Assembly: GCA_019022495.1 (NCBI GenBank)
Contig: JAFEKR010000048.1
Coordinates: forward strand, 62,001 to 126,000
Direction: 5' to 3'
Origin: Epichloe hybrida
Lineage: Eukaryota; Ascomycota; Sordariomycetes; Hypocreales; Clavicipitaceae
Length of the DNA stretch: 64,000 nucleotides
How positions within the stretch are numbered: the first letter of the stretch is position 1; each line of letters begins with the position of its first letter. Of this stretch, positions 23,953-34,660 are shown piece after piece. A program made the position numbers and the translations under genes. The notes under the pieces were generated by a model. The model did not search any database. It was not told where the DNA came from and was given only the letters and a program-made list of their open reading frames with translations.

Positions 23953-24065
23953 ATTAAAAGACTTCCTTTAGTCCTTTATAATAACTACTAAAAGATATAA
24001 TAGAAATACTAATAAATATATTAATAAATATAATAGATATGCTTTAACTATAAGACTAACCTAGC

Positions 24066-25981
24066 CAGAGTATTGTTTGTAGTGTAGTTAGTGTAGTTTT
24101 TAGGAAAAACTTGTATTTGTAGTGTAGTTTTTTTTTTCTTGTAGTTAGTGTAGTGTAGTTTTTTTTTTTATATAGTGTAGTGTATTGTAGTTTTTTTTTT
24201 TGTAGTTAGTGTAATGTAGTTTTTTTTTTTTTATAGTGTAGTGTATTGTAGTTTATTTTTACTTATATTGTAATGTAATTAGTGTAGTTAACTATAAAAA
24301 CTACAATGTAGTGTAAGTATAAAAAAAAGTGGGCCTTTTTATTATATAATGTTATTATAAGAATTAAAAGAAAGCTAGTTATATAGAAGCTTTTATTATT
24401 ACCTATTTTACTTAATTAGTTATAGAATTTATAATATTTACTTTTTTTTAAGAATTTTACTATAAATAGGGTTATTTATAATATTATACCTTTTTAATAA
24501 TACTATTATACTTATTACTTTATTTTACTAATATAACTTTAAGAAAAACCTTCTAATTATTTTATTTACTATTATTATTAATTATTTTATATTTTTATTA
24601 TTAATTTAATTAAAAAATACCCTAAACTAATATAATTAAATTAAATTAGAAATCTAAATAAATATATAAAAGTTAATAGAATATATACTTAGTACTTTAA
24701 TATTATTACTAATATAATAAGAACTTAAAAAAAGCTTAAACTATTTATTTACTATTTAAACTAATTAAATATTACTTTAAGCTTTATAATTCTAAAGCTT
24801 TAAGAAGTTATATATTTTAACTTTATATATCTTATTACAATAATATATAAAGAAAGAATATAATAGACTAATATTTATAATTTATTAATAGATAACTAAT
24901 AGTATTATTTTAATTACCCTATATAGCTTAAATAAGCTATAAAAAATAAGTTTAACTTGTTTTTAAAAATAATACTAGGACTTAGTTTTATATAATATAT
25001 TATACTTATTATAAAAGCTTTAATAACTTTTATAACCTTAATTACTATTATTACTATAATTACTATTATTTTATATTTATTATTATTTAAAAAAACACAA
25101 AAGAGAAAACATTTTTATAATATTAATATTTTTAAAAACCTTAAAATACTAAGTTATTAAAAACTATAGCTTTTACTATAGTAATTTACTTATAATTACT
25201 AGTATTTATATTTAAGTTATTTATTTATTATTTATTTATTATTAAACTTTAACACTAATAATATTATAAGTAATCTTAGTAATTTAAGATTACTAATCTT
25301 AGTAATCTTAGTAATACTAGTAATATTAGTAATACTAGTAATATTAGTAATACTAGTAATATTAGTAATATTAGTATTATAAGCTATTATAAGCTATTAT
25401 AAGCTATTATAAGCTATTATAAGCTATTATAAGCTATTATAAGCTATTATAAGCTATTATAAGCTATATAAGCTATAATAAGCTACTTATATTAAGTTTA
25501 CTAGTAGTTCTTTTTATAGTTTTTTTAAAATAAGTAATAATAATAATTTATAGAAATAGTAAATAATATAATAAGAAGGTTTTTCTTTAAGTTATATTAG
25601 GGAAATAAAGTATTAAGTTAAATAGTATTATTAAAAAAGTATAATATTATATATAACCTTACTTAGTTATAGTAAAATTACTAAAATAATATAATATTAT
25701 AAATTCTATAACTAATTAAATAAAATAGGTAATAATAAAAGCTTTTATATAACTAGCATTCTTTTAATCCTTATAATACTAATAACTAATAAAAAGTCTA
25801 ATACTACATTTGTAGTGTTTGTAGTTAGTGTAGTTTAGGAAAAAAAATTTGTAGTGTAATGTATTGTAGTTTTTTTTTCCTTATAGTTAGTGTAGTTTGT
25901 AGTGTAGTGTAGTTTATAGTGTAGTTACTACACTACACTACAAATACTACACTACACTACACGTTTTAGTGCAATACTCTG
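24066..25981. mobile_element. non-autonomous hAT deletion derivative
   Basis: Ends CAGAGTATTG (24066) and CAATACTCTG (25981), with GTAGTGTAGT subterminal repeats at both ends. The segment around 25080-25260 closely matches 4480-4660 of the transposase-bearing hAT at the start of the window, followed in both by AAGCTATTAT decamer repeats. No transposase relic lies inside, so it appears to be an internally deleted relative. A clean 8-bp target duplication was not found (flanks AACCTAGC and CCTAAAGC). Confidence 0.75.
25375..25475. repeat. 10-bp tandem repeat (AAGCTATTAT)n
   Basis: Roughly ten decamers inside the hAT derivative. The same unit is repeated about five times at 4669-4722 in the related left-end hAT. 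A stretch of alternating (AC)TAGTAATATTAGTAAT units precedes it at about 25300-25375. Confidence 0.9.
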
Positions 25982-27123
25982 CCTAAAGCTAGTCTAGGTA
26001 TTACTAAATATATTTACTTCTATAATAATACTAAAGGGGTAAGTAATACAGTTTTTTAAGTACCTTTAGGAGAGTACTTATTTAGTATAAGCTATAATAG
26101 CCTATATATAATAAAGATAGTAAGATACTATATTTACTTTATATTAGCTAGTAAAATAGTTTTAGGTTAGAGATAAGGTATAGCTTTTACTTAAAAATAT
26201 TAAAACTAATTACCTTTTATAAAAACTTAATTAAGTAGTAGTAAAGTATATAGTTATAAAAGTCCTAATATTACTTATAGTATAGCTTAATATTCTAAGA
26301 GGTATTTACCTAGTATTTTATATACACCTTATTAAATATACTATAGAGAACTCTCTTCTTAGTTAGAAGCTCTAGGACTTCTATCTAGGACTAAAATAAG
26401 TCCTTATAAAGGGTAATAATAAACTTATTAAGGAATATTAGGTTAAGTAAATCCTAGTGGCTTAGAATACCCTAGGCTAAGGTAAAAGATATAATATACT
26501 TATTAAGTAAGTAAGTTATATATAGCCTATATAGGAACTATTAGAGAATATAGTATAGATATAAGCTCTTAATAAGTTTAAGGTAAAATAAGAAAATATA
26601 TAATATAATAATAAACTAAATTAATTTTAAAAGACTTATATACTTATAAAGACTCCTATAAGTACCTAAAGCACTAAACCACTATATTCCTTTACTACTA
26701 CTACTTAATAAGGATAATTATCTATTAAGTTATTACCTAAATTACTAGAAGAAAACAAATAGGGGCACACTACCTTTATTTAAAGTTATATTATTACTAC
26801 TATAGCTATAGTATTATTATTACTAGGTAATAGTTATAGTATAATAAGTTATTTACCTTATTTACCTTAGGTATAACCTAGGACCTAGATAGTGTAAATA
26901 GGGTTAGTATAGGGAGTATATATAAAAGGGGGTGTAATAGGAGACCTAGTAGGAGGGTAGTAAGTAAGAGAAGGATAACTAAGGGGAGGAGAAGCATTAT
27001 TTCTAGCTAGAGGATAGCTAGCTCCTAAGGCTCTAAGAACATAATTACAAGTCAGACCCGTTATAGAGGGGAGGCGTGAAAGTTACTAGCGGCGACAAGA
27101 AGGAGATTTATTACTTAACCTAG

Positions 27124-27656
27124 TGTCATGGTCTAGCCCATAGGGCTAATCGCGGGTGCCTGCGCCACCATGTGGGTTTGACCCCAATTCCGTTGCGCCA
27201 TAGGTAACAAAAGAATACGCATTGTACAAGTTATCATTTACTTATATAATTGACACCTATATTGCTAGGTCTAGGCAAAGCCTAGATTATCACATAGGCC
27301 CTTTCCCTAGGTGATCTTCTTCCTATAACCCCTTAACCCCTTGTAAGCTAGTAATACCGCGTATCCCCTAGGGACCCTCTCTTCTATCCTTGTAAGCCTA
27401 GGAAGAACCCCGTTGTGGCTGCCCTATAGTGCACCTTTGTACACGTAGCCGGTTTAAACCTATGACCTTAGGTGACTTGTACAAATGTCATGGTCTAGCC
27501 CATAGGGCTAATCGCGGGTGCCTACGCCACTATATGGGTTTGACCCCAATTCCGTTGCGCCATAGGTAACAAAAGAATACGCATTATATAAGTTATTATT
27601 TACTTGTACAATTGACACCTATATTGCTAGGTCTAGGCAAAGCCTAGATTATCACA
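27124..27656 (+). mobile_element. TRIM (miniature LTR element) with 171-bp LTRs
   Basis: Direct repeats of 171 bp at 27124-27294 and 27486-27656 (TGTCATGGTCTAGCCCATAG .. GATTATCACA) enclose a 191-bp interior. Perfect CCTAG duplications flank the element (27119-27123 and 27657-27661). The interior has no coding capacity and holds a GGTTTAAACC box. It is much less RIP-affected than the surrounding retrotransposon, so it is a young layer of the nest. Confidence 0.92.
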
Positions 27657-28807
27657 CCTAGTGATTTAAACACGTCGCTGGATTTTATCCTAGCGACAAG
27701 GCGTTAAAGCTTAGAGAAGCGCAGCAGACTACTCACGCATCTCTTCACGTATTATAGTTAGTTTACTAATAACTTATTAGTTCTATTAAAATAAAACGCT
27801 TATAGCTTACTATATAAAGTAAGCTATACTATAGCTAGCTAAAGGGCTAGCGCTAATAAAAGGGGTAACTTTAAGACTAGTTATATTTATTATAGTAGTA
27901 TTAGTAGTAGGAGACACCTTAAGGGCTAACTAAATAAAAGCTAGATTAAACTAAGCTTAAGTAAGGAGGGAGTTTTACTAATTAATAAGGTAGTAATACC
28001 TTTAGAATAGTATAAGTATTTTCTTTTTTATATCTAAAGTCTTAGGGACTTTAGGTTTAATAATATATATACCTAAGGTAATCTTTACCTTAATATCCTT
28101 TAGTATATAATAGAGATAAGGGTTAGTAAATAAAAGCCTAGTATACTATATATAGGAAAGGTATTACCTCTAATATAAAGGGTATAATTCTCTAGATTTA
28201 GGTAAATAATATTCTAGAATACTAGTAGTAAAGGCCTATTTTATATATAGCCTATAAGGGCGCTAGAATAATTAAGAAGTAATATGTTATTTATTATTTA
28301 AGTTACTTTCTATAAGAAACTTACTAATAAAATAGGCTAAGGGTATTATAAGAGTAGCTAGGGGTAAAGGTAAGTTAAATAGATTATAAGGTAAATTCTA
28401 ATAGGAGAATAATTATTTAAGAAAGAGAGTCTAATAAGATAAAAAGAAAGGTATAATAAAATTATAATAGTAAAGGGATAGTATTATATAAGGGAAGGTA
28501 AGATATAAAAAGGAACTAAGTAAGATATTTATATATAGTTTTAAACCTATATTAGGTAATTAATAAACTAGTAGGGGTAAGGCTAGAGACTATAATAAAT
28601 AATAGGTTAGTAAGGTAAATATATTATACACACTGTAAAACTAAGGCATAGAAGTAAGGTAGTTATTATTACTATATAATAGCTAGTAAGGTAAATATAT
28701 TACGCACCTAATAATAATAAGTAAGGAATAGGATTAATTACCTATAGGATAATTTATAAGACTATTATAAAAAGGGGACTTATTAGACATACCTAAGTAA
28801 GGGTATA

Positions 28808-29017
28808 TATAAGGGCTTAGGCTTTGCCTAAGCATATTATAGATAGTAAGAAGAGTAAAGGCAAGTAAGAATAGGTAAGGAGAAGCTTATATAAGAAGCT
28901 AAGGGGGTATAAGGGGCGTTACTAGGGATAGCCTCTTCTCCTTTCCCTTTTCCTCCTTAAGTCTCTTAATACTATATTAACGCCCTATCGCAGTCGCCTA
29001 GGGGCCAGTCCATAACA
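28808..29017 (+). repeat. 3' LTR of the nested retrotransposon
   Basis: 210-bp direct partner of 23743-23952. It ends CCATAACA directly before the TGTAG target duplication. Confidence 0.9.
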
Positions 29018-29713
29018 TGTAGTGTGTTTTGTAGTTTTTATATTTAATTTTATAGCTAGCTTATAATTAAATAGATAATCCTATAAATCACGTAATCCTA
29101 TAGAGATAAATCCTAAGAAAAATACTATATATAAAAGTGAGTTTAAAAGTGGACCCCTTACCTATAAATTAGAAAAACTACATTTATAGTGTATTCTTAG
29201 TGCTAAAATATAGTAAAATATAGTTTTTCTAATTTATAGGTAAGGGGTTTACTTTTAGACTTACTTTTATATATAATTACATTATAGTTTTTTAGTTATC
29301 TATCTAAAAAAAGAAGTTTTATATCTCTATATATTTTCTAAGATTAGATATATATTATTTGTTAAATAAAAAATACACTACAAATCAATTGTAGTGCAAT
29401 ACTCTAGCACTAAGCCACCCCAATTAGGCATAGCGCTAGGCGTGGTGGGTAGGCCTACAAATAGCTTAGCAAGCGCTGATTCGCTTAGGTTAATTAAAAG
29501 CATGGCCTGCTTTTTTAGATAAGACCTAGCCAATTAGCAGTTATGAAAATGCATGTAGGGACCCACTTCACTATGCCTAATTAGGGTGGCTTAGTGCTAC
29601 GTGTCCTGGATCACACGTTGGTGGGTTGACTTAACAGTTTTATTATAATGAAATCCTAATATCTCTTTGCTGCTTATAAGGCTACACTTCCGTACTAACA
29701 AGAGTTATTAGTC

Positions 29714-29846
29714 TGTTAGGTGCGCGCGTACGCGGCCGGGCCTAATAATCAATTGTATGTAAGGTGCAATGCAAGCGACAGCTAGCCATTGGTGGATCTT
29801 TTGGTCTAATGGCGTACCTAGCACACCCTCTGGGTTCTGACATACA
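29714..29846 (-). mobile_element. solo LTR of the 44-kb TRIM family
   Basis: TGTTAGGTGCGCGCG at 29714 to ..GACATACA at 29846, between perfect TAGTC duplications (29709-29713, 29847-29851). In reverse complement it matches the 113-bp LTRs at 44473 and 44971 (TCAGAACCC, ACCAAAAGAT, GCACCTTACA, ATTGATTATTAGGC, GCGCACCTAACA). Confidence 0.85.
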
Positions 29847-29851
29847 TAGTC

Positions 29852-30678
29852 AATGAAAAAACTGCTATTTGCGATATTTGTAGCCTATACTAATTTATAT
29901 TATAGTATAAGTACTAGTAAATATCCAAGTTACAAAGAGTAATATCGCATGTCTTATAACCCCACCACGTGAGCACACGCTTTAGGGCCTAAATGAGTGA
30001 ATCGCGGGTCACCCCCTTTTGGAGCGTTGCTATTCGGAGCTATGTTTTCTTGCTCACTAGCGCAGCGCGCTATAGCCACATAAGGATCTATCCTAGCTAC
30101 ATTTAGTTTAGCAAGTTAATTACTAACTATATCCTCCTATAGTAAACACATATAATATTATAGAATTAAACCCTACAATTTAAATTACATTATAATAATA
30201 GTAGATTTTATGATTAAACGCGTATAAGGTTTACAAATTAGCTTAAAGCGTAATTTCTAATGTGATCTTTAAGTATATACACTTTGGCTAGCCTAACTAA
30301 TTCTTCTAGCCTCTCTGCCTATTGACGCTAGCTGCTGCGCGGTCGTGATTATAAACGAAGCTTACAATAAAACGCGATGCGAGAATTTGCATTAATAAGC
30401 AAAGAGTGGATACTAAGAGTAGTGCCTTGAATTTGAGGCTACTACGTGAGGCTGCGATATCCTCAAAAATCAGCATCAGGAGTAATTAGCATCAGGATCA
30501 GCCTCAGCTCTGCCTTGTTTTTCCCCAGGGAAGCCGCCACCTCAGGTCCTTGTCCTACGAAGTTGTCTTGGGCTTACTTTCTCTAGTCAACTAGGTCCAC
30601 GGAACTAGAATTTGTCGTTTTTCCGCCCGGTCCATGGTAGCACGCCAACATTTATCGGGTGGATGATCCAAATGTTGA
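29852..30678. other. edge of AT-rich block, no gene seen
   Basis: Composition shifts from AT-rich to GC-balanced at about 30450. Text near 30360-30450 (ATAAAACGCGATGCG, GTGGATACTAAG, AGTGCCTTGAATTTGAGGCT) resembles text near 22450-22660, so an old repeat or target sequence brackets the block. No coding region recognised. Confidence 0.45.
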
Positions 30679-31153
30679 TTGCGGCTGAGGCTGCTGTCAT
30701 GGACTTCCTCTACAGAAGTCAATGGGCAGGGGAGAGAAGATGGCGATGCGATACTCGACATGATTCGACTCACGGAGACCAGTTCCCTCTTCACGGGTAC
30801 AAAGATGTTCTCGACCGCAGTTGGTTCGATCGCCTCTGGAACCATGCAGGGAGCCCGTCTGGCGGCCGAGTTCATCATGGCGTGTGGCGCGCAGACATTT
30901 GTGCTACGATCACATCAGAGCTGGCATGCTCTTCTATGCCTTGTACAACATGTGCTGGATGGAATAGCCATGTTTCCACGCCACAGCACAAGGAAGATTA
31001 CGAGCTTCGGTTGAACTTGTTCGAGAAGGGCAACCAACTGCCTCCGGCCGTGTTTTTCAAGAAGGCGAGGCCATTTACCGGACCGGTACCAAGCAGCCGT
31101 TGTATGATGACATACTCGAGTACGGTATAGGCTATAGCAAAGCATGGTGATGG
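30679..31153 (+). pseudogene. broken remnant of an unrecognised protein gene
   Basis: Protein-like text is split between frames. The first frame (30679 on) has GREDGDAILDMIRLTETSS and MFSTAVGSIASGTMQGARL. A second frame has HIRAGMLFYALYNMCWME, then a TAG at about 30965, then VELVREGQPTASGRVFQEGE and GTKQPLYDDILEYGIGYSK to a stop near 31150. At least one frameshift and one stop separate them. I do not recognise the family. It adjoins the transposon block, so decay there, possibly by RIP leakage, is plausible. Confidence 0.45.
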
Positions 31154-31877
31154 ACATTGCCTCTTGTATCATGTGACATGGTCCTCGCAGTCGGCCCTCA
31201 CCTCGATTGCAAATCGCTTCATCCGTACATGGAAAAGAAGGAAAAGAAGGAAAAGCAAGCATCCATTGTTGAGAAGAGGGGCAGCCAGCTGGGGCCACTC
31301 AATTGTCCGAGAGGCCTTATTGCCCTATCGCGGCCGTATAACGGAAACATGTCCCGATATGTCTTTGACGACAAGTGGTTATTGCTAGGTGCATGACCCA
31401 CTCACTCACTGTACTTACTATGTATACTATAGTCTATAGGTCACTTGGTCATCTGGTCTGGTGAGTCGCCAACAAAGAGAAAAAATGGATTTGACCTTGC
31501 GCAGATCCGGCCTAGGACCGGCCTAGAACCCGAACCAAGGAAAATAGCCGCTTGGCAGGTGCCCACGACTTGGCCATGGAGACGGACTAGACCGTTCTTC
31601 GGGGCGCCGACAGGATTTTCGATGCTCGAATCCCTGTCCGTGAAGTCGATAGCTCCCGTGAAAGGTCAAAGCGGAAAGCGGAATGCGGAATGCGTCCACG
31701 GTCAAGGTCGTTGCTACGGGCACGTTCCCCGTTGACGACTTTTGTCCAAAACGACACATATATATTACATATGTATACTCTGGACGACCTTGTTCGAGTG
31801 GAATTGCTCGCAGGTTGGACAAACGTGCGCTCGGTCATCCATCACACCACCACTCGTTTTCCATCCGTCCCTCAGAC
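31154..31877. other. intergenic, upstream of HsbA-like wall protein
   Basis: A short purine tract (GGAAAAGAA repeats near 31230). Nothing else recognised. Confidence 0.4.
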
Positions 31878-33338
31878 ATGAAGATCCTCCTCTTGGCCAC
31901 GACGGCTCTGGCCGCCGCCACGTCGCCCACGACTCACGCGCTCGTCCAGCGTCAGGGTGCTGTTCTACAGGCCGATGTTGTCGCCATTGTCTCCAACGTG
32001 GACGCTCTGCAGAAGGCCGTCAGCAGCTTCCAAGGAGCTCAGCAGGCCGACGGTCTCGTCGCCTCGTCCCAGGCCGTGGTCAGCTCCATCACCAAGGCCA
32101 CGACCGATGCCAAGAGCTCGCCACCCCTCACGGAAGGCGAGGCTCTGGACCTGACTGGTCCCATCGGGGACTTGATCAACAAGGTCAACGCGACCGTCGA
32201 GACTCTATTGTCCAAGAAGCAGGTCCTCGCCGCCTCTGGCCGAGGCTGCGAGGTCCTGCCCCAGCTCCAGGCTCAGGAGGCCGGCACCAAGGCCTTTCTC
32301 GCTGCCCTGACGCCCAAGCTTCCCAAAACCCTCCAGGACCTTGCTCCGCAGCTGTCCGCCCCCATCATCGCCTCTCTCGCGAAGGGCATGGCCGCCTTCA
32401 AGGATGTGCAGTGCGCGTCTGCCACAACCTCGACGACCAAGGCTGCCACTGCCACTGCCGCTTCCGCTTCCGCTTCCGCTTCCACAACCACCGTGGGGAC
32501 GACGACTGCTGCCGTGACCACGACGAGTGCTGCCGTGACCACGACGACTACTGCTTCTGAATCCACTGCCCCTGGTACTGCCACTGGAACCACCTCGACC
32601 GGTACTACTGCCACTGGTACTGCTCCCGGAACTGCTCCCGGAACTGTTACCAGCGTTGCCACTGCCACCGAGACCCAGTCCTGCCCTCCCCCCGAGACCG
32701 TTACCGAGACCAAGACGGAGCCCTGCGACACCGAGACTGCTGGTCCTACTAGCGGCCACGGCACCAAGACCACGGACGGCTCTGGCTCTCAGCCTACCGG
32801 CGGTAACGGAGGCAACCCCGACTCTCAGCCTACCGGTGGCAATGGCGAAAATCCCGGCTCCCAGCCTACTGGTGGTAATGGCGAGAATCCCGGCTCTCAG
32901 CCTACCGGCGGTAACCGAGGCAACCCCGGCTCCCAGCCTACTGGTGGCAATGGCGAGAATCCCGGCTCCCAGCCTACTGGTGGCAATGGCGAGAATCCCG
33001 GCTCCCAGCCTACTGGTGGCAATGGCGAGAATCCCGGCTCCCAGCCTACTGGTGGCAATGGCGAGAATCCCGGCTCCCAGCCTACTGGTGGCAATGGCGA
33101 GAATCCCGGCTCTCAGCCTACCGGCGACAACAGAGGCAACCCCGGATCCGGAGGCTCCGGTCCCGAGCCCACCACTCTCGTGCCGGTGCCAACTGGAGAC
33201 AACAGCGGCAGCACCAGCCCTGCCGGCTCTTCTCCTACCTCGCCCGTTGTCGTTGCCGGCGCCGCTCGAGGCCAGGTCTGCTTTTTCAGCGCGACCTTTG
33301 CCGTCATCGTCGGTGTCATTGGCGCTGTTGCCTTGTAA
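31878..33338 (+). CDS. HsbA-domain, repeat-rich, probably GPI-anchored wall protein
   Basis: 486 aa. Signal peptide MKILLLATTALAAATSPTTHA, then a helical HsbA-type (hydrophobic surface binding A / cell-wall galactomannoprotein) domain at about residues 25-180. A Thr/Ser/Ala-rich linker likely O-glycosylated follows (180-290). Ten 12-residue repeats of SQPTGGNGENPG type come at about 304-423, and the hydrophobic tail CFFSATFAVIVGVIGAVAL fits a GPI signal. The family is secreted, binds hydrophobic surfaces and can recruit hydrolases. The ATG at 31878 is the one that starts the signal peptide; the upstream open frame has none. Single exon. A shorter paralogue lies 1.3 kb downstream on the same strand. 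Confidence 0.85.
   Translation: MKILLLATTALAAATSPTTHALVQRQGAVLQADVVAIVSNVDALQKAVSSFQGAQQADGLVASSQAVVSSITKATTDAKSSPPLTEGEALDLTGPIGDLINKVNATVETLLSKKQVLAASGRGCEVLPQLQAQEAGTKAFLAALTPKLPKTLQDLAPQLSAPIIASLAKGMAAFKDVQCASATTSTTKAATATAASASASASTTTVGTTTAAVTTTSAAVTTTTTASESTAPGTATGTTSTGTTATGTAPGTAPGTVTSVATATETQSCPPPETVTETKTEPCDTETAGPTSGHGTKTTDGSGSQPTGGNGGNPDSQPTGGNGENPGSQPTGGNGENPGSQPTGGNRGNPGSQPTGGNGENPGSQPTGGNGENPGSQPTGGNGENPGSQPTGGNGENPGSQPTGGNGENPGSQPTGDNRGNPGSGGSGPEPTTLVPVPTGDNSGSTSPAGSSPTSPVVVAGAARGQVCFFSATFAVIVGVIGAVAL
32787..33146 (+). repeat. 36-bp coding minisatellite, ten units
   Basis: Ten in-frame 36-bp units encoding SQPTGG(N)xxNPG. Units 5-9 are nearly identical at DNA level (CCCGGCTCCCAGCCTACTGG core), whereas the outer units vary. 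This is the pattern left by recent central expansion. Confidence 0.95.
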
Positions 33339-34660
33339 AAATAAATAAAGAATCAAACCTTGCCAAGAAGATGATGGAATTGGGGGGGGGAAGGAGATGT
33401 ACCATGTTGTTGTCCTTGCTGCACCAAGCTTCATCGGTTCCCGCAGAAAGTACATTACACACCATCTAGGGCCGCCTGTGGCATTCTTTGTATCTAGTTA
33501 CATTAATACTTACGCGTACGCTGTCACGACGGCTACGGATAATCAAAGTTTCATATCACTCGAGAGATTTTGCCCTGTGCCGAATCGGATGGTGTACCGA
33601 GTACCGCATCCGCGTGGAAAGGAGAGAGAGAGAACGCGGTGCCATCCATACTGTTTGTCATTCATTGGGGGTAAAACGGGGTTGTCGTTCAGTCCGAACT
33701 AGAAGTCGTCAAGTTCGGCCAAGAAACGTGGGGAACTGCCACCAGGCCGGCACGGAAGCGGTCCAAGCCACCCCTCATTTGCGATGGATCCTTCCTTCTT
33801 ACATAGCTCAGGAAAGGGCCCGGGCACCCCTTGGAATTCCAGGCTAACAGGAACTAGTGGCAGCCTCTTGGGGCTTGCCCCAGATTCTGGCGCCTCTCCG
33901 GGGGTCTGGAAGTGGAAGTCTTCTCGCCACGGCGTTTGGGGGGGGGGGGGGAAGGGGGTCCGTGAGGCTCATTACGTACTTGTTCCGTGAAGGAACGCCC
34001 GCCCGTTTGAGTTACATCCGCTCCGCTCCACCCCTATTCAAGTTGCCGGGGGGGGGGGGGTTGCGGGACGACTCCGGATTTTCGTCCTCGCAAGTTTGGT
34101 CGGAAAGTAGAAAGGCGCCAATAACACTCTTCTTGGTCGTTGGCTGACGATTTCCCCGCCTCGGCATCAGTTGCTTCTCGTCAGCGCTTTTTCAGCCCAT
34201 CGTGTATTGTACATGGCTGGGCTGGGCTGGGTCTGAGAAGGGCCATCTATCTGCCGTGTCAAGGGGACCGTGAGGAAACTTATGGGGTTCGTTTCCCATG
34301 TCATTCCATGTTGGCGTAGCCCGATGTGGGAACCCCCGATGGTACCTTGTGGTAATTATCTCCTTTATTTTGTTTTGCCGTTGCCAAATCGCCGAGGCTT
34401 CATGTGTCTCGGCCAATGAAAGCTAGCTGGCTAGCTAGTCAAGCTGGGTTCTGTCTCATCCGTTTTGCAACTGGGATTTAAAAAAACGCCGGAGACACGA
34501 TCTGCGACGGAAAACCTATAAAAGACGGCCGGCAGCCCACCAACTTTTTGAATTCAGGATCGTCAAACTCAATAATCTCAACCTCAACCTCAACAACAAA
34601 GGGCTTCTCCTCGACTCTCACCTCAACCAGAAAAGTCTCGTTTTTGCAAACAAAAAAAAA
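33339..34660. other. intergenic between the two HsbA-type genes
   Basis: No gene recognised. Contains two long G runs (about 33938-33949 and 34050-34061) and several short purine runs. A TATA-like CTATAAAAG lies at 34516-34524, about 140 bp upstream of the next ATG. Confidence 0.5.
34516..34524 (+). promoter_or_regulatory. TATA box of the second HsbA gene
   Basis: CTATAAAAG about 140 bp before the ATG, followed by CT/CAACCTCAA-rich leader and an A run directly before the start, as in highly expressed fungal genes. Confidence 0.55.

Larger units (their letters stand above)
23743..29017 (+). mobile_element. RIP-degraded LTR retrotransposon with 210-bp LTRs
   Basis: Direct LTRs of 210 bp at 23743-23952 and 28808-29017 (TGTAAGGGCTTAGGC .. 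CCATAACA) sit between perfect TGTAG target duplications (23738-23742 and 29018-29022). The interior is extremely AT-rich and contains two further insertions (hAT derivative 24066-25981 and TRIM 27124-27656). No gag/pol reading survives. Same family as the tandem array at 4.8-9.3 kb. LTR differences are mostly C/T and G/A. Confidence 0.9.
23717..29406. mobile_element. hAT element inserted in the MITE, itself interrupted
   Basis: Starts CAGAGTATTG at 23717 and ends CAATACTCTA at 29406 (terminal G changed to A). The 8-bp target duplication is GCACTGAG (23709-23716) and GCACTAAG (29407-29414), differing by one RIP-type G/A change. Subterminal GTAGT motifs are as in the other hAT copies. Only about 28 bp of the left end and about 385 bp of the right end (29018-29406) remain outside the later LTR retrotransposon. 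No transposase is readable. Confidence 0.85.
23675..29631. mobile_element. small palindromic Tc1-like MITE, split by nested insertions
   Basis: Outer layer of a transposon nest. The left arm at 23675 (AGTTAACCCACTAACGTGTG..) and the right arm ending at 29631 (reverse complement AGTCAACCCACCAACGTGTG..) share at least 40 bp including GATCCAGGACACGTAGCACT. TA flanks both ends (23673-23674, 29632-29633). The remaining right part (29415-29631) is itself nearly palindromic (CCAATTAGGCATAG .. CTATGCCTAATTAGG). Without insertions the element is about 260 bp. Confidence 0.8.

Noticed and set aside
24058..25989. 8-bp target duplication for the inner hAT derivative
   Set aside because: Flanks AACCTAGC and CCTAAAGC do not match well enough to claim.
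32205..33455. 416-aa minus-strand frame opposite the HsbA wall protein
   Set aside because: Low-complexity mirror of the coding repeats and Thr-rich linker.
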